Notes: generated from the letters alone by a model not told the origin. Counted from the first letter of the stretch, positions 1 to 9,433 are shown. The stretch is DNA of 64,000 nucleotides from Thermoanaerobacterium thermosaccharolyticum DSM 571 (GCF_000145615.1 NC_014410.1:1468001-1532000), one strand, 5' to 3'. A program made the numbers and translations.

Positions 1-380
<380 letters not shown>

Positions 381-395
381 TCACACCTCTTTGCT

Positions 396-1928
396 TTAAT
401 TGCTTATATATTTATTGCTTAAATTCCTGTATTGAAATGCTTCCGCCACATGTTCATATTTAACATCAATACTCCCGTCCAAATCCGCAATCGTTCTTGC
501 GACTTTTATTATTTTATTATATGCTCTGGCACTTAGACCTAGCTTGTCAAAGTAATCTTTAATCATTTCAGTCGTTTTTTCATCAAGCTTTATATACTTT
601 TTTATCATATTATTCTTTAACTGAGAATTGAAAAATATACCGCTCCCACGATATCTTTGCAATTGTATCTCCCTTGCTTTTTTTACTCTATTCCTAACTA
701 CCTCTGATGTTTCAATGTTATTATTGTCTTCAAAATACTTCTGCTTGTCGACGCGGTTCACTTCCACATGCAAATCAATCCTATCAAGCAGTGGGCCTGA
801 AATCTTATTTTGATAGCGCCTTATTTCATTTGGCGTACACCTACACTCGTGAGTCGAATCACCTAGATAGCCGCATGGACATGGATTTAAAGCAATAATT
901 AGAATTACCTTAGCAGGATATGTAAAAGTTGCATTTACTCTAGATATCGTTACAAACTCATCTTCTAACGGCTGTCTAAGTGCTTCTATAGCATCCCTTC
1001 TAAACTCAGGAAATTCATCTAGAAATAAAACGCCATAATGTGCCAATGAAACTTCACCAGGTTTTGGAATTCTACCACCACCAATTAACGAAACTGTCGA
1101 AATTGTATGGTGAGGAGCACGAAAAACCCTATTTGTTATTAAAGATGCATTTTCAGGCAGTGTCCCTGCTATACTATGTATCTTTGTCACCTCTAAAGCC
1201 TCTTCTAAAGTCATTTCAGGTAGTATTGTTGGAAATCTTCTTGCCAGCATAGTCTTTCCTGAGCCTGGCGGTCCTACCAACATTATATTGTGCCCACCAG
1301 CAGCAGCTATTTCGAAAGCTCTTTTTACATTTTCCTGCCCCTTTACGTCAGAAAAATCTATATCATACTTTTCTCTTTTAAAGTATTCATCAATATCTAT
1401 TTTTACCTGCTCAATTGGTTTTGTGCCATTAATGTATTCAACTACATCATTTAATGATTTTACGGGTATCACCTGAATTTCTTTTGTTACAGCAGCTTCT
1501 TTTGCATTATTGTTAGGTAAGATTATCCTTTTTACTCCGTATGACCTTGCATCCATTGCCATAGGTAAAGCACCTTTTATAGGTCTTAAAGAGCCATCAA
1601 GTGATAGCTCTCCCAGCAAAACCGTATCACTACCAACAGGTTTCACTTGCCCTGTACAGATAAGTATACCTATAGCAATGGGCAAATCAAATGATGTACC
1701 TTCTTTTTTTGTGTTTGCAGGCGCTAAATTAACAGTGATTTTTTCTACTGGAAATTCATAACCGCTATTTTTTATGGCAGCTCTTACCCTATCTCTTGAC
1801 TCTTTTATTTCTGTATCTCCCAGTCCAACAATATCAAATGACGGAAGTCCATTGGATATATCAACTTCCACATCTACTATATATCCATCGATGCCCATGA
1901 TTGCCATGCTTTTTGTTATAGATAGCAT
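396..1928 (-). CDS. comM: YifB/ComM family Mg-chelatase-like AAA+ ATPase
   Basis: A 510-residue hexameric AAA+ ATPase. In naturally competent bacteria ComM drives branch migration during uptake-linked recombination; its role in Firmicutes is less defined. The N-terminal Lon-like fold (about residues 1-180) is followed by the Mg-chelatase AAA+ core with Walker A GPPGSGKT, Walker B LFLDEF and a cysteine cluster (NPCPCGYLGD, then CRC), and the C-terminal Mg_chelatase_C region. I chose the ATG at 1928 because AGGGGGA sits just upstream and a longer reading would overlap rbgA, which ends 11 bases before. It follows rbgA closely and probably shares its transcript. Confidence 0.93.
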   Translation of the reverse strand: MLSITKSMAIMGIDGYIVDVEVDISNGLPSFDIVGLGDTEIKESRDRVRAAIKNSGYEFPVEKITVNLAPANTKKEGTSFDLPIAIGILICTGQVKPVGSDTVLLGELSLDGSLRPIKGALPMAMDARSYGVKRIILPNNNAKEAAVTKEIQVIPVKSLNDVVEYINGTKPIEQVKIDIDEYFKREKYDIDFSDVKGQENVKRAFEIAAAGGHNIMLVGPPGSGKTMLARRFPTILPEMTLEEALEVTKIHSIAGTLPENASLITNRVFRAPHHTISTVSLIGGGRIPKPGEVSLAHYGVLFLDEFPEFRRDAIEALRQPLEDEFVTISRVNATFTYPAKVILIIALNPCPCGYLGDSTHECRCTPNEIRRYQNKISGPLLDRIDLHVEVNRVDKQKYFEDNNNIETSEVVRNRVKKAREIQLQRYRGSGIFFNSQLKNNMIKKYIKLDEKTTEMIKDYFDKLGLSARAYNKIIKVARTIADLDGSIDVKYEHVAEAFQYRNLSNKYISN

Positions 1929-1938
1929 CAAAATCCCC

Positions 1939-2775
1939 CTAATCAGGCCTTTCAAGAGATATCTTCCCAAGTTTGCCTGTGCGAAAATCTTCTACAATAA
2001 TTTTTGATGTACGCTCCGTATCAATATGCCCACCAGACGATAAACAGCCTCTCATTTTGCCTATTTCTCTTAATAAGTCATACAAATCAATGTCAATATT
2101 TTGAATCTTATATCTTTGCATCAAAAGCTCTGGATACTCTTGTTTTAAAATTTTTAGTAAACTAAATGCCAATTCTTCATGGTTCAACAATTCATCTTTA
2201 ATTGCAGCTGTCAATGCCAGCATAATTCCAACATGCTCATCTTCAAATTTTGGCCACAGTATTCCAGGCGTGTCCAACAAATCAAAGTAAGGAGTCCGTA
2301 TCCACTGTTTTGCTTTTGTTACCCCTGGTTTATTGCCTGTCTTTGCACTTTTTGTTTTTGATAGCGAATTTATAAGTGTTGATTTGCCCACATTAGGTAT
2401 ACCCACTATCATTGCCCTTAATTTGGCCTTTATTCCCTTTTGTCTTTTTCTATCTATTATATTGCTACATTCTTTTAAAGTCAATTCATATATTTCTTTA
2501 ATACTGCTGCTATTCAATGAATTTATATTAAGGCTTGCAATCCCTAGCTTTTTAAAATATTCATTCCACATTTTATTAACAGCAGAATCAGATAAGTCAG
2601 CTTTATTAAGCAGAATAAGTCGTTTTTTATTTTTTACCAATTCATCTATAAGAGGGTTTCTGCTACTTTTAGGAATTCTTGCATCAATTAATTCATACAC
2701 AATATCGACTATTTTTAAATTTTCTTCAATTAAACGCTTCGTTTTTGCCATATGGCCTGGATACCATTGATACAT
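1939..2775 (-). CDS. rbgA: Ribosome biogenesis GTPase RbgA (YlqF)
   Basis: A 278-residue circularly permuted GTPase needed for late 50S assembly. The permuted order is visible: G4 (NKADL) comes before G1 (GIPNVGKSTL) and G3 (DTPG). The N-terminus MYQWYPGHMAKTKR is typical of the family. The ATG at 2775 is preferred over an upstream in-frame ATG because GGAGG lies five bases before it; the upstream ATG contributes to that Shine-Dalgarno site. It is the last member of the ylxM-ffh-rpsP-khpA-rimM-trmD-rplS-rbgA order known from Bacillus. A hairpin separates it from rplS, so read-through may be partial. Confidence 0.95.
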   Translation of the reverse strand: MYQWYPGHMAKTKRLIEENLKIVDIVYELIDARIPKSSRNPLIDELVKNKKRLILLNKADLSDSAVNKMWNEYFKKLGIASLNINSLNSSSIKEIYELTLKECSNIIDRKRQKGIKAKLRAMIVGIPNVGKSTLINSLSKTKSAKTGNKPGVTKAKQWIRTPYFDLLDTPGILWPKFEDEHVGIMLALTAAIKDELLNHEELAFSLLKILKQEYPELLMQRYKIQNIDIDLYDLLREIGKMRGCLSSGGHIDTERTSKIIVEDFRTGKLGKISLERPD

Positions 2776-2796
2776 AAGTTCCTCCATATATTGAAA

Positions 2797-2818
2797 AAGG
2801 GACTAATCAAGTCCCCTT
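2797..2818 (-). terminator. Intrinsic terminator or attenuator between rplS and rbgA
   Basis: In the minus-strand RNA, AAGGGGACT, a five-base loop (TGATT) and AGTCCC are followed by five T residues. It begins at the rplS stop codon and ends about 20 bases before the rbgA start. It may reduce but not abolish expression of rbgA, for which I see no separate promoter. Confidence 0.65.
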
Positions 2819-3156
2819 TACTTTTTCTCTTGAATTTTAGCAGCTTTACCAACTCTATCTCTTACATAATAAAGTTTAGCTCTTCTTACTTTGCCTTTTC
2901 TTACTACTTCTATCTTTTCAATTCTAGGTGAGTGAAGTGGAAATGTTCTTTCTACACCAACACCATAAGAAATACGTCTTACAGTAAAATTCTCTCTCAG
3001 TGAGCCACCGCTTCTTTTAATCACAACTCCTTCAAAGACCTGTATTCTTTCCTTGTCACCTTCAATAACTTTATAATGTACTCTTACAGTATCTCCTACA
3101 TTAAACTGAGGTACTTCTCTCAATTGTTCTTTTTCAACAATATCAATTAAATTCAT
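2818..3156 (-). CDS. rplS: 50S ribosomal protein L19
   Basis: A 112-residue L19 that sits at the 30S-50S interface. The sequence begins [11 protein letters not shown] and contains the family-typical [13 protein letters not shown] and [11 protein letters not shown] segments, ending in the basic [10 protein letters not shown](V)GKAAKI tail. The ATG at 3156 follows a strong GGAGGGG site; an upstream in-frame ATG would waste that signal. It lies 14 bases downstream of trmD in the same operon, the usual position. Confidence 0.97.
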   Translation of the reverse strand: MNLIDIVEKEQLREVPQFNVGDTVRVHYKVIEGDKERIQVFEGVVIKRSGGSLRENFTVRRISYGVGVERTFPLHSPRIEKIEVVRKGKVRRAKLYYVRDRVGKAAKIQEKK

Positions 3157-3170
3157 TTTTTCCCCTCCTT

Positions 3171-3899
3171 TCAAATATCTGAATACCCTATTTGCATAAG
3201 ATAATCAATATCTTGTTTGGTTAAATATTTCTTGTCCAAGAGATCAGGGCGTAAATTTAATGTAAGTTCTAAAGACTTCTGTCTTCTCCATTTAGCTATC
3301 TCCGCATGATTACCAGACAGTAACACTTTAGGCACTTCCATACCGTTAAAATTTTCTGGTCGCGTATATTGAGGATATTCTAGTAAACCGTTATAGAAAG
3401 ACTCATCCATAAAACTTTCATCTTGTGGCAAAACACCGTGTATCAACCTTGATACAGAATCAATAACTGCCATTGCAGCTATTTCGCCACCAGTCATGAT
3501 GAAATCTCCCATTGATATCTCTTCATCTATCACTGAGTACGCCCTCTCGTCAATTCCTTCATAATGTCCACACAATAGTATTATTTCATCATATCTTGAA
3601 ATTTCTACAGCTTTTTTCTGATCAAACTTTTTCCCCTTAGGGCCCATATAAAAAACCGGCATATCTTTAGATGATTTGACAGCATTAATTGCATCGTATA
3701 TTGGTTGAACCATCATAACCATGCCATACCCGCCACCATATGGGTAATCATCCGTTTTTTTATGTCTATCCTTTGAATAGTCCCTGATATTAACCAAATT
3801 TACTTTAATCAAATCTCTTTCAATAGCCCTTTTTAAAATGCTATTTCTAAGTATTCCTTCAAACATATCAGGGAAAATCGTCAAAACATTGAATATCAT
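3171..3899 (-). CDS. trmD: tRNA (guanine-37-N1)-methyltransferase TrmD
   Basis: A 242-residue SPOUT-class enzyme that uses SAM to methylate G37 next to the anticodon, preventing +1 frameshifting. Family signatures are visible: FPDMFEG at the N-terminus, [13 protein letters not shown], the trefoil-knot segment [12 protein letters not shown], and GDFIMTGGE. The start codon overlaps the rimM stop by one base (TAATG), which suggests translational coupling. Length and operon place agree with the family. Confidence 0.97.
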   Translation of the reverse strand: MIFNVLTIFPDMFEGILRNSILKRAIERDLIKVNLVNIRDYSKDRHKKTDDYPYGGGYGMVMMVQPIYDAINAVKSSKDMPVFYMGPKGKKFDQKKAVEISRYDEIILLCGHYEGIDERAYSVIDEEISMGDFIMTGGEIAAMAVIDSVSRLIHGVLPQDESFMDESFYNGLLEYPQYTRPENFNGMEVPKVLLSGNHAEIAKWRRQKSLELTLNLRPDLLDKKYLTKQDIDYLMQIGYSDI

Positions 3900-4399
3900 T
3901 ATAGTCCCTCCAAAAGGTGGACTGTCATTTTACGCTCTTTAATGTCAACCTTTTTTATTACATCTTTTATGGCAGGTATCAAAATATCTCTCTCATCGGT
4001 TTTTACAACATAGACATCATTTGCACCGGTTTTTAATACATCCTTTAATATGCCTAATTCTTTTTGATCATCTGTATATACTTTCATGTTTAGCAAGTCT
4101 TTGATAAAATATTCATCATCATCCAGCTTTACAGCATTGTCTCTTTTTATCTTTATCAACTTGCCTTTTAATTTTTCTGCTTCATTTCTATCATTTATTT
4201 CTTTAAATTTTACAATCACAAGATTTTTTATAAATCTGACTGTTTCAACATTTAAAGAAGTTTTACCTGTTTCCTCAAATATATAAACATAGTCTAAATC
4301 ATAAAATCTATCTAAATGATCTGTAAGAGGAAAAACTTTTACTTCTCCATTTACACCGTATGCAGATGTTATCTTACCTACGGATAAATAATCATCCAT
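3899..4399 (-). CDS. rimM: 16S rRNA processing protein RimM
   Basis: A 166-residue 30S maturation factor that helps assemble the 30S head and contacts S19. The N-terminal barrel starts MDDYLSVGKITSAYGVNGEVKV, and the C-terminal PRC-barrel contains VYVVKTDERDILIPAI. The ATG at 4399 is preceded by AGGTG at good spacing; a GTG three codons upstream falls on that Shine-Dalgarno. It sits between khpA and trmD. The ylqD gene found between ylqC and rimM in B. subtilis is absent here. Confidence 0.95.
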   Translation of the reverse strand: MDDYLSVGKITSAYGVNGEVKVFPLTDHLDRFYDLDYVYIFEETGKTSLNVETVRFIKNLVIVKFKEINDRNEAEKLKGKLIKIKRDNAVKLDDDEYFIKDLLNMKVYTDDQKELGILKDVLKTGANDVYVVKTDERDILIPAIKDVIKKVDIKERKMTVHLLEGL

Positions 4400-4408
4400 G
4401 AAAATCAC

Positions 4409-4636
4409 CTAAATTATTTCTACAACAACGCGCTTCTTTTCCTTTGTTGCAGCCGCTTTAACAACTGTTCTAATAGCTTTTGCAATTCTCCCTTGTTTTC
4501 CAATAACTTTTCCCATGTCTTCTGGTGCAACTTTTAACTCTATGATTATTGACTGCTCGCCTTCAATTTCATTAATCTGCACTGCATCAGGATTGTCAAC
4601 AAGAGATTTTGCAATGAACTTTACCAATTCGCCCAT
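4409..4636 (-). CDS. khpA: KH-domain RNA-binding protein KhpA (YlqC)
   Basis: A 75-residue single KH domain protein with the diagnostic loop GKVIGKQGRIAKAIR (GxxG motif). In Gram-positive bacteria KhpA pairs with KhpB/EloR and binds many RNAs, affecting cell elongation and division; that partner is not in this window. It is encoded between rpsP and rimM, the standard place. Confidence 0.93.
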   Translation of the reverse strand: MGELVKFIAKSLVDNPDAVQINEIEGEQSIIIELKVAPEDMGKVIGKQGRIAKAIRTVVKAAATKEKKRVVVEII

Positions 4637-4663
4637 AGATTATCCCTTCCTAAAACAGAGATT

Positions 4664-4921
4664 TTAATTATTAATTTTATCAAATATACCTTCTTTTTTG
4701 AATAGAGCCCTAACCGTGTCAGATGGCTGTGCTCCAACTTTTAACCATTTTATAGCTTTTTCTGAATCAATTTTTATTTCTTTTGGATTTGATACTGGGT
4801 TATAATAGCCAATTTCGTCTATAAATCTACCATCACGTGGAGACCTTGAATCAGCCACAACAAATCTATAAAATGGAGATTTTTTAGCTCCCATTCTTTT
4901 TAACCTAATCTTAACTGCCAC
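4664..4921 (-). CDS. rpsP: 30S ribosomal protein S16
   Basis: An 85-residue small-subunit protein. It opens [19 protein letters not shown] and carries [18 protein letters not shown], both near-invariant in S16. The start has GGAGG upstream, about 30 bases after the ffh stop. Part of the ffh operon. Confidence 0.98.
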   Translation of the reverse strand: MAVKIRLKRMGAKKSPFYRFVVADSRSPRDGRFIDEIGYYNPVSNPKEIKIDSEKAIKWLKVGAQPSDTVRALFKKEGIFDKINN

Positions 4922-4951
4922 TTTATCACCTCCTTCTTATGTGAATTATAT

Positions 4952-6292
4952 TTATCTGAAAAATGGCATTCTTCTTTTGCCAATTTTCATGTTTTTGCCT
5001 AAATCCGTAAACTGCTTCATCATTTTTCTAGTCTGCTCAAATTGCTTTATCAGACTATTTACTTGTTGAATGGATGTACCACTGCCTGCAGCTATCCTCT
5101 TTTTTCTGCTGCCATTGATGATAGAAGGATTTTGTCTTTCTTCCTTAGTCATTGATTGAATTATTGCTTCAATTCTTTTTATAGCCTTATCACTTACATT
5201 TACACCCTTTAATTTTGACATATTTACACCAGGTATCATAGAAAACAGCTGATCTATCGGACCCATATTTTTCAGCCCCTGCAGCTGCTCAAGGAAATCA
5301 TCGAAAGAAAACTGCTGCTCTAAAATCTTTTTTTGAAGCTCTAATGCTTTTTTTTCATCTATTTGGGACTGAGCTTTTTCAATTAAACTCAGGACATCGC
5401 CCATGCCCAAAATCCTTGATGCCATTCTGTCGGGATGAAATACTTCTATATCAGTTAACTTCTCTCCCGATGCTATAAATTTAATAGGCTTATGTGTAAC
5501 AGCCTTTACTGATAATGCTGCACCACCTCTCGTATCGCCATCCAGTTTTGTTAATATAACACCGTCTATATCAAGCTTTTCATTAAATGACTCTGCCACA
5601 TTGACGACATCTTGACCAGTCATTGCGTCCACAACCAGAAGTATCTCATTTGGATTTACAGCATCTTTTATATTTTTAAGCTCATCCATAAGTTCTTCAT
5701 CGATATGAAGTCTTCCAGCCGTATCAATTATTACAACATTATAATTATTGTTTTTGGCAAAGTCAACAGCACCTTTTGCAATATCAACAGGTGTCGTTTT
5801 GTCACCCATAGAAAACACCGGTACATTGATAGATGATCCGACAACTTGAAGCTGTTTAATGGCTGCCGGTCTATATATATCACATGCAACAAGAACGGGA
5901 TTTTTACCTTTAGATTTTAAATAATTAGCAAGTTTGCCACTTGTCGTCGTCTTACCGGAACCTTGCAACCCAACCATCATAATAATTGTCGGAGGCTTAT
6001 CGCTGAAATTAATCTTGCTTTCTTTAGAGCCCATCAAAGCTGTCAATTCATCATTGACGATCTTTATGACATGCTGCGCAGGCGTAAGGCTTTCCATTAC
6101 CTCTTGTCCTAAAGACTTTTCAGTAACAGTATTTATAAATTCTTTAACAACTTTAAAATTGACATCAGCTTCTAGAAGTGCTATTTTGACTTCCTTCATC
6201 GCTTCTTTTACATCTTTTTCACTTAACTTTCCTTTACCTCTAAGCTTTTTAAATATATCCTGAAGCTTTCCAGTAAGACTCTCAAAAGCCAT
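4952..6292 (-). CDS. ffh: Signal recognition particle protein Ffh (SRP54)
   Basis: A 446-residue GTPase that binds signal sequences at the ribosome together with 4.5S RNA and docks with FtsY. The N domain (about 1-85) precedes the G domain with G1 GLQGSGKTTTSGKLA, G3 DTAGRLH and G4 TKLDG. The methionine-rich M domain (about 300-440) ends in the basic KIGKRRMPFFR. Length is normal. ylxM lies directly upstream. The partner gene ftsY is 10.6 kb away, on the other side of the accessory block. Confidence 0.97.
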   Translation of the reverse strand: MAFESLTGKLQDIFKKLRGKGKLSEKDVKEAMKEVKIALLEADVNFKVVKEFINTVTEKSLGQEVMESLTPAQHVIKIVNDELTALMGSKESKINFSDKPPTIIMMVGLQGSGKTTTSGKLANYLKSKGKNPVLVACDIYRPAAIKQLQVVGSSINVPVFSMGDKTTPVDIAKGAVDFAKNNNYNVVIIDTAGRLHIDEELMDELKNIKDAVNPNEILLVVDAMTGQDVVNVAESFNEKLDIDGVILTKLDGDTRGGAALSVKAVTHKPIKFIASGEKLTDIEVFHPDRMASRILGMGDVLSLIEKAQSQIDEKKALELQKKILEQQFSFDDFLEQLQGLKNMGPIDQLFSMIPGVNMSKLKGVNVSDKAIKRIEAIIQSMTKEERQNPSIINGSRKKRIAAGSGTSIQQVNSLIKQFEQTRKMMKQFTDLGKNMKIGKRRMPFFR

Positions 6293-6317
6293 TAAAAAAC
6301 CTCCTAAAATATCTTCT

Positions 6318-6671
6318 TTACAATTCTATTCCCTCTAGCTCTTTTTGTATGTCGTCTAAAACTTTTAAAGCTTTTTCATCTGAAATATCATTTTTAGCTT
6401 TATCTATGATGAACTTTATTTTATTTATTCTCTCACTTTCAATATTGTACTTTTTGACAAGTCCCAACTTTTCTTCGTAAAATCTTAATACACTCTCGGC
6501 CCTTTTGAGCGAATCGTAAACACCCTGTCTCGAAATATTAAGCTCCTGCGATATCTCGCCTAATGAATAGTCATCCATATAATACATTTTAAATATATCC
6601 ATCTGTTTACCTGTAAGTAGCGAGCCGTAAAAATCAAATAAAACATTCATTTCCACAAAATCTGTATTCAT
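6318..6671 (-). CDS. ylxM: YlxM family SRP-associated helix-turn-helix protein
   Basis: A 117-residue sigma-70 region 4-like HTH protein (UPF0122). In Firmicutes it binds SRP components and stimulates Ffh GTPase activity. The HTH is at about residues 30-60 (YSLGEISQELNISRQGVYDS). The ATG at 6671 has AGGTGG upstream; a GTG three codons earlier overlaps that site. First gene of the ffh operon, with a good sigma-A promoter just upstream. In related genomes ftsY normally precedes it. Confidence 0.92.
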   Translation of the reverse strand: MNTDFVEMNVLFDFYGSLLTGKQMDIFKMYYMDDYSLGEISQELNISRQGVYDSLKRAESVLRFYEEKLGLVKKYNIESERINKIKFIIDKAKNDISDEKALKVLDDIQKELEGIEL

Positions 6672-6708
6672 AAATACCACCTGTTAAGGTACTGAGCTTT
6701 ACAGATAA

Positions 6709-6737
6709 ATTTTATATGAGAAAAATTATTTTGTCAA
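6709..6737 (-). promoter_or_regulatory. Sigma-A promoter of the ylxM-ffh operon
   Basis: On the minus strand TTGACA (6732-6737), a 17-base spacer and TAAAAT (6709-6714) lie about 40 bases before the ylxM start. The promoter sits on the edge of the accessory block, so the operon does not depend on read-through from ftsY. Confidence 0.7.
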
Positions 6738-6805
6738 GTTTTTTATTCTATATTGTGGTTAACCTGATACAAAAAATAATATACTCAAAATTGGAGTATA
6801 TTATT

Positions 6806-7295
6806 TGGAGTACTATAATAAAAATGCAGTCACAAAACTCACGAAATACGATAAAATTATTAATGTATGAAAGTGAGGAATGTACAATGACTGCCTATGA
6901 AAAACATTTAAGGAAGAAGCTGTTAAATTATCAGACGAAATTGGGCTTGCCAAAGCATCAGAACAGCTGGGTATCCCATATGATACCCTTTCAGGATGGA
7001 GACAGAAACGTAAGAAGTACAATGAGAAAGCACATGTTGGAAACGAAAATAAACGTACACAAAGTCAAAGCAGCCGGGAAAATGAGCTTGAAAAAGAGAA
7101 TGCAGAGCTACGCCGTGCAAATGAGATATTAAAGGATACCCTTGCTTTTTTCGTCAAAGACAGCGGGATTCATATATTGCAAATTATCTGGATTGGCTTA
7201 AAATTTAGTGTTTTGACCATCAAACGGGAAATACTTATTGAATATCCATAGCATAATTGGTTATATTAATAGCCAAGCGCAAAACGTTGAAGTGC
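6806..7295 (+). mobile_element. Decayed IS3-family insertion sequence
   Basis: A remnant with a left-end-like segment (6806-6850), an OrfA-type reading frame (from 6887) and, near 7241-7282, a short stretch (NIHSIIGYINSQ) that resembles the RIHSxIGYxxP motif near the C-terminus of IS3 OrfB. Most of the DDE-domain orfB is missing, so this is an internal-deletion derivative. The left-end segment recurs in direct orientation at 9434-9476. Family assignment rests on the OrfA HTH and the OrfB tail motif; boundaries are approximate. Confidence 0.6.
6887..7251 (+). pseudogene. IS3-type transposase OrfA, frameshifted
   Basis: The ATG at 6887 starts MTAYEK and then leaves frame in a run of five A residues (about 6900-6904); adding one A restores TFKEEAVKLSDEIGL, the start of a Tnp_1 helix-turn-helix. 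The restored frame continues with GLAKASEQLGIPYDTLSGW, a charged leucine-zipper-like stretch (ENELEKENAELRRANEILK) and stops at 7249-7251. After about 7170 it no longer looks like OrfA, which marks a deletion junction. No functional transposase is expected. Confidence 0.7.
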
Positions 7296-7355
7296 CAAAT
7301 TATCAACAAGTAACTTTCTCCGCCATACCAAATCCCGGTATAAAGCTATTATATA

Positions 7356-7883
7356 TTATTTTAATTTTAAACTTTTTGCAATGTTCAAAGCGGTTTGTTC
7401 ATCAACATCAGCAGTATTAAAATATAGGTCATAAGCAATCTTTTTTTCCTTGATAATAAAAAACAGGTGTACCTGCTCGGTTACAGTTGTTTCACCAGAT
7501 GCAGCCGGGGGTGTAATTTTAAGTTTTTCCTTCACTACTTCCGTAAAAAATCCTTCAAGTGTTTTTGATTCGATAACTTCTGAATGGTTTGGCTCAAGCT
7601 GTGAAATTGGTTGTTCTGGATAATATCCTATAATATCCAGTCCACCTATCTTTTTGTTTTCTTTCTTAAATGCAAGTATATTCCCATCTAATTTCTCTGC
7701 TGTCCATTCTTTTGGAATTGAGATTTGATAAAGATCGGTTTGAATGTTTTGTTTCAATTGTGTATTTTGGGATTGATTCAATTGCTGTTCAGGATTAGTG
7801 TTAAGTTTTTTGGTTTCATTTGAACAAGATGTAAAACTCAACAAGAATATGACTGAAAATAGCAAAATAAAGAATCGATTCAT
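7356..7883 (-). CDS. Predicted lipoprotein of unknown function
   Basis: A 175-residue exported protein. Residues 1-20 form a lipoprotein signal peptide ending in the lipobox FTSC, so the mature protein should be anchored through Cys20. A polar, Gln/Asn-rich linker (about 25-50) leads to a globular domain beginning YQISIPKEWTAEKLDGNILAF, which recalls PsbP-like or DUF1795-type folds; that likeness is weak. GGAGG lies before the ATG. It sits downstream of the SpoIID-domain gene on the same strand, separated by an inverted repeat. Function unknown. Confidence 0.75.
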   Translation of the reverse strand: MNRFFILLFSVIFLLSFTSCSNETKKLNTNPEQQLNQSQNTQLKQNIQTDLYQISIPKEWTAEKLDGNILAFKKENKKIGGLDIIGYYPEQPISQLEPNHSEVIESKTLEGFFTEVVKEKLKITPPAASGETTVTEQVHLFFIIKEKKIAYDLYFNTADVDEQTALNIAKSLKLK

Positions 7884-7929
7884 TTATATGCCTCCGTTTT
7901 GTAATAATTTTACTTAATTAATATTATAC

Positions 7930-7967
7930 GCGTTGAAAGAACCACTTAAAAGGGAATCTTTCAACGC
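7930..7967. repeat. Inverted repeat between the SpoIID-domain and lipoprotein genes
   Basis: GCGTTGAAAG (7930-7939) and CTTTCAACGC (7958-7967) are perfectly complementary around an 18-base loop. On the minus strand there is no T-tract after it, but TATAAT follows within a few bases, so it may be an operator or stem over a promoter for the lipoprotein gene rather than a terminator. Confidence 0.5.
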
Positions 7968-7981
7968 ATATCAGCTTACTT

Positions 7982-9199
7982 TTAATACGAGAATGTCGCT
8001 ATTGCACCCGATGACTTATCAGAGTTATCGTAGTAATAGTGGCACATTTGAATATAAGTTTTTGTTCCCTGGTCAGCCCAATATTTTGTCCCCCATTGAG
8101 ACATTTTACCTGAGCTTTGTGTTCCAGGCTGTCCTTGTGTACCTGCCAAGTATTGTGTTTCAAAAACAGCTCCACTTGAATTTTCTAACCCTACGCCTCC
8201 AACATTATTTATTGCAGTTGTAGTGGAACTTACCTCTGTATTATCAATAAACACTTGGTCTGCTGTTGTATCTTTTACGTCAGCATTAAGCGAAGGCCAC
8301 TTTGGATGGTAAACATGATACCAGCCGTACATTTTAACAGCCATTGCACCTGCTTTTAACGATTCCGAAGGCCAAGTTGAATACCATTCATTGGGAAGTA
8401 CGTTTTTTACATAATAGTAGAAATCTGTACTTATTGTTTTGTGGTAATTGGGATCCGATGAAGAACGATCATGATAAACCCTTATGTAATCAGGACGTAC
8501 GTGATCGCCTGTTGATAACACTCCCATTGGAGCTTCTTGTATATCTGCAGAGTTTATTCCTTTTTCAATTTGAATGCCGCGGTAACTGGCTTTATTACTT
8601 TCAATAAGCTTTCCTTCTTTATTAACAATATCACCATTGATTCGAGCTTTAATTATTTTCAGTGCTTCCTTCTCATCTTCGCTGCCAAATCCATAACCAG
8701 CGGGTATAAGTATTTCCAATGGAGCATCTGACATTTCAATTACTTTCCAATTGTCGGCTTCCTTGCCCAACACTACTAAGTTATAATTTACTCCATTGAA
8801 GAAATATTTGTTCTCTTTTTTTACTCTGTAATCTATCCCAACCAAATATGCCTGAACTTCATTATACTGCTGTTTATACTGGGATAGATTAGTTAATTGG
8901 GCAACCACATCATCTGAAAGGGCTTTCATTTCCTTAATTTTTGCTGATTTTACATTAAATATACCCAACCCATTCTTTGCATTATCAGCGTCATTGATAA
9001 ACCCTTGAATACCTTCTCGATTTATATTTGCCTGTAGATCAACATAAGTTTTCCAATCGCCTTTGTTGATTGAATCGACAAGCAAATTGACAACTGTCTG
9101 AGAGTTATCAACTTTATCATTAACACTTACTGCAAATGCGGATGAGAGACTTAATACGAGCATACATACTACTATCAAAAATGTAACTGTACGTTTCAT
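7982..9199 (-). CDS. Secreted SpoIID/LytB-domain protein
   Basis: A 405-residue protein with a signal peptide (about 1-23, cleavage near AFA). The first ~180 residues are an unassigned region (NTF2-like folds would fit but are not shown). The C-terminal ~190 residues carry the SpoIID/LytB pattern: FYYYVKNVLPNEW, then ESLKAGAMAVKMYGWYHV, then TADQVF and a late AGTQG...GKMSQWGTKYWADQG. SpoIID enzymes are lytic transglycosylases acting on peptidoglycan; LytB stimulates amidases. Whether the catalytic acid is retained I cannot say. Start fixed by AGGAGGAAT before 9199. It is not in the usual spoIID locus, so a paralogue with a vegetative or accessory wall role is likely. Confidence 0.8.
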   Translation of the reverse strand: MKRTVTFLIVVCMLVLSLSSAFAVSVNDKVDNSQTVVNLLVDSINKGDWKTYVDLQANINREGIQGFINDADNAKNGLGIFNVKSAKIKEMKALSDDVVAQLTNLSQYKQQYNEVQAYLVGIDYRVKKENKYFFNGVNYNLVVLGKEADNWKVIEMSDAPLEILIPAGYGFGSEDEKEALKIIKARINGDIVNKEGKLIESNKASYRGIQIEKGINSADIQEAPMGVLSTGDHVRPDYIRVYHDRSSSDPNYHKTISTDFYYYVKNVLPNEWYSTWPSESLKAGAMAVKMYGWYHVYHPKWPSLNADVKDTTADQVFIDNTEVSSTTTAINNVGGVGLENSSGAVFETQYLAGTQGQPGTQSSGKMSQWGTKYWADQGTKTYIQMCHYYYDNSDKSSGAIATFSY

Positions 9200-9234
9200 T
9201 GCAATATTCCTCCTTGTTTTTTTATGATTGACTT

Positions 9235-9252
9235 TACACCCCTTTGGGTGTA
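9235..9252. promoter_or_regulatory. Small palindrome upstream of the SpoIID-domain gene
   Basis: TACACCC and GGGTGTA flank CTTT, about 35 bases upstream of the 9199 start. There is no T-tract on the minus strand, so an operator or an mRNA stem is more likely than a terminator. Confidence 0.35.
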
Positions 9253-9310
9253 TCTTTGTAGTGCAAGGCTCTCTAATATCCTCTTAATCAAAGACTTTAA
9301 GTGGTCAGAA

Positions 9311-9376
9311 TTAGGTGGATAAATTGGAGCCTTTTTTGTTGCCTGATAATGTATCCGGTGACCTTATATTTAACAT
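9311..9376 (-). CDS. Possible 21-residue small ORF with a strong ribosome-binding site
   Basis: An ATG at 9376 follows AAAGGAGGT with an eight-base spacer and encodes MLNIRSPDTLSGNKKGSNLS plus one Thr before the stop. It resembles no family I know. It may be the preserved start of an older gene or a leader for the SpoIID-domain gene 110 bases downstream. Listed because the Shine-Dalgarno is among the best in this region; coding status is uncertain. Confidence 0.3.
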   Translation of the reverse strand: MLNIRSPDTLSGNKKGSNLST

Positions 9377-9433
9377 GATGTGTACCTCCTTTCGCTTTTC
9401 TTTAGTTTTTTGAGGAAGTCCCAATTAACCATT

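Noticed and set aside
6716-7132. 138-codon plus-strand frame as an intact gene
   Set aside because: Its middle part is a frameshifted OrfA; the meaningful protein pattern lies in another frame after about 6904, so it is listed as a pseudogene.
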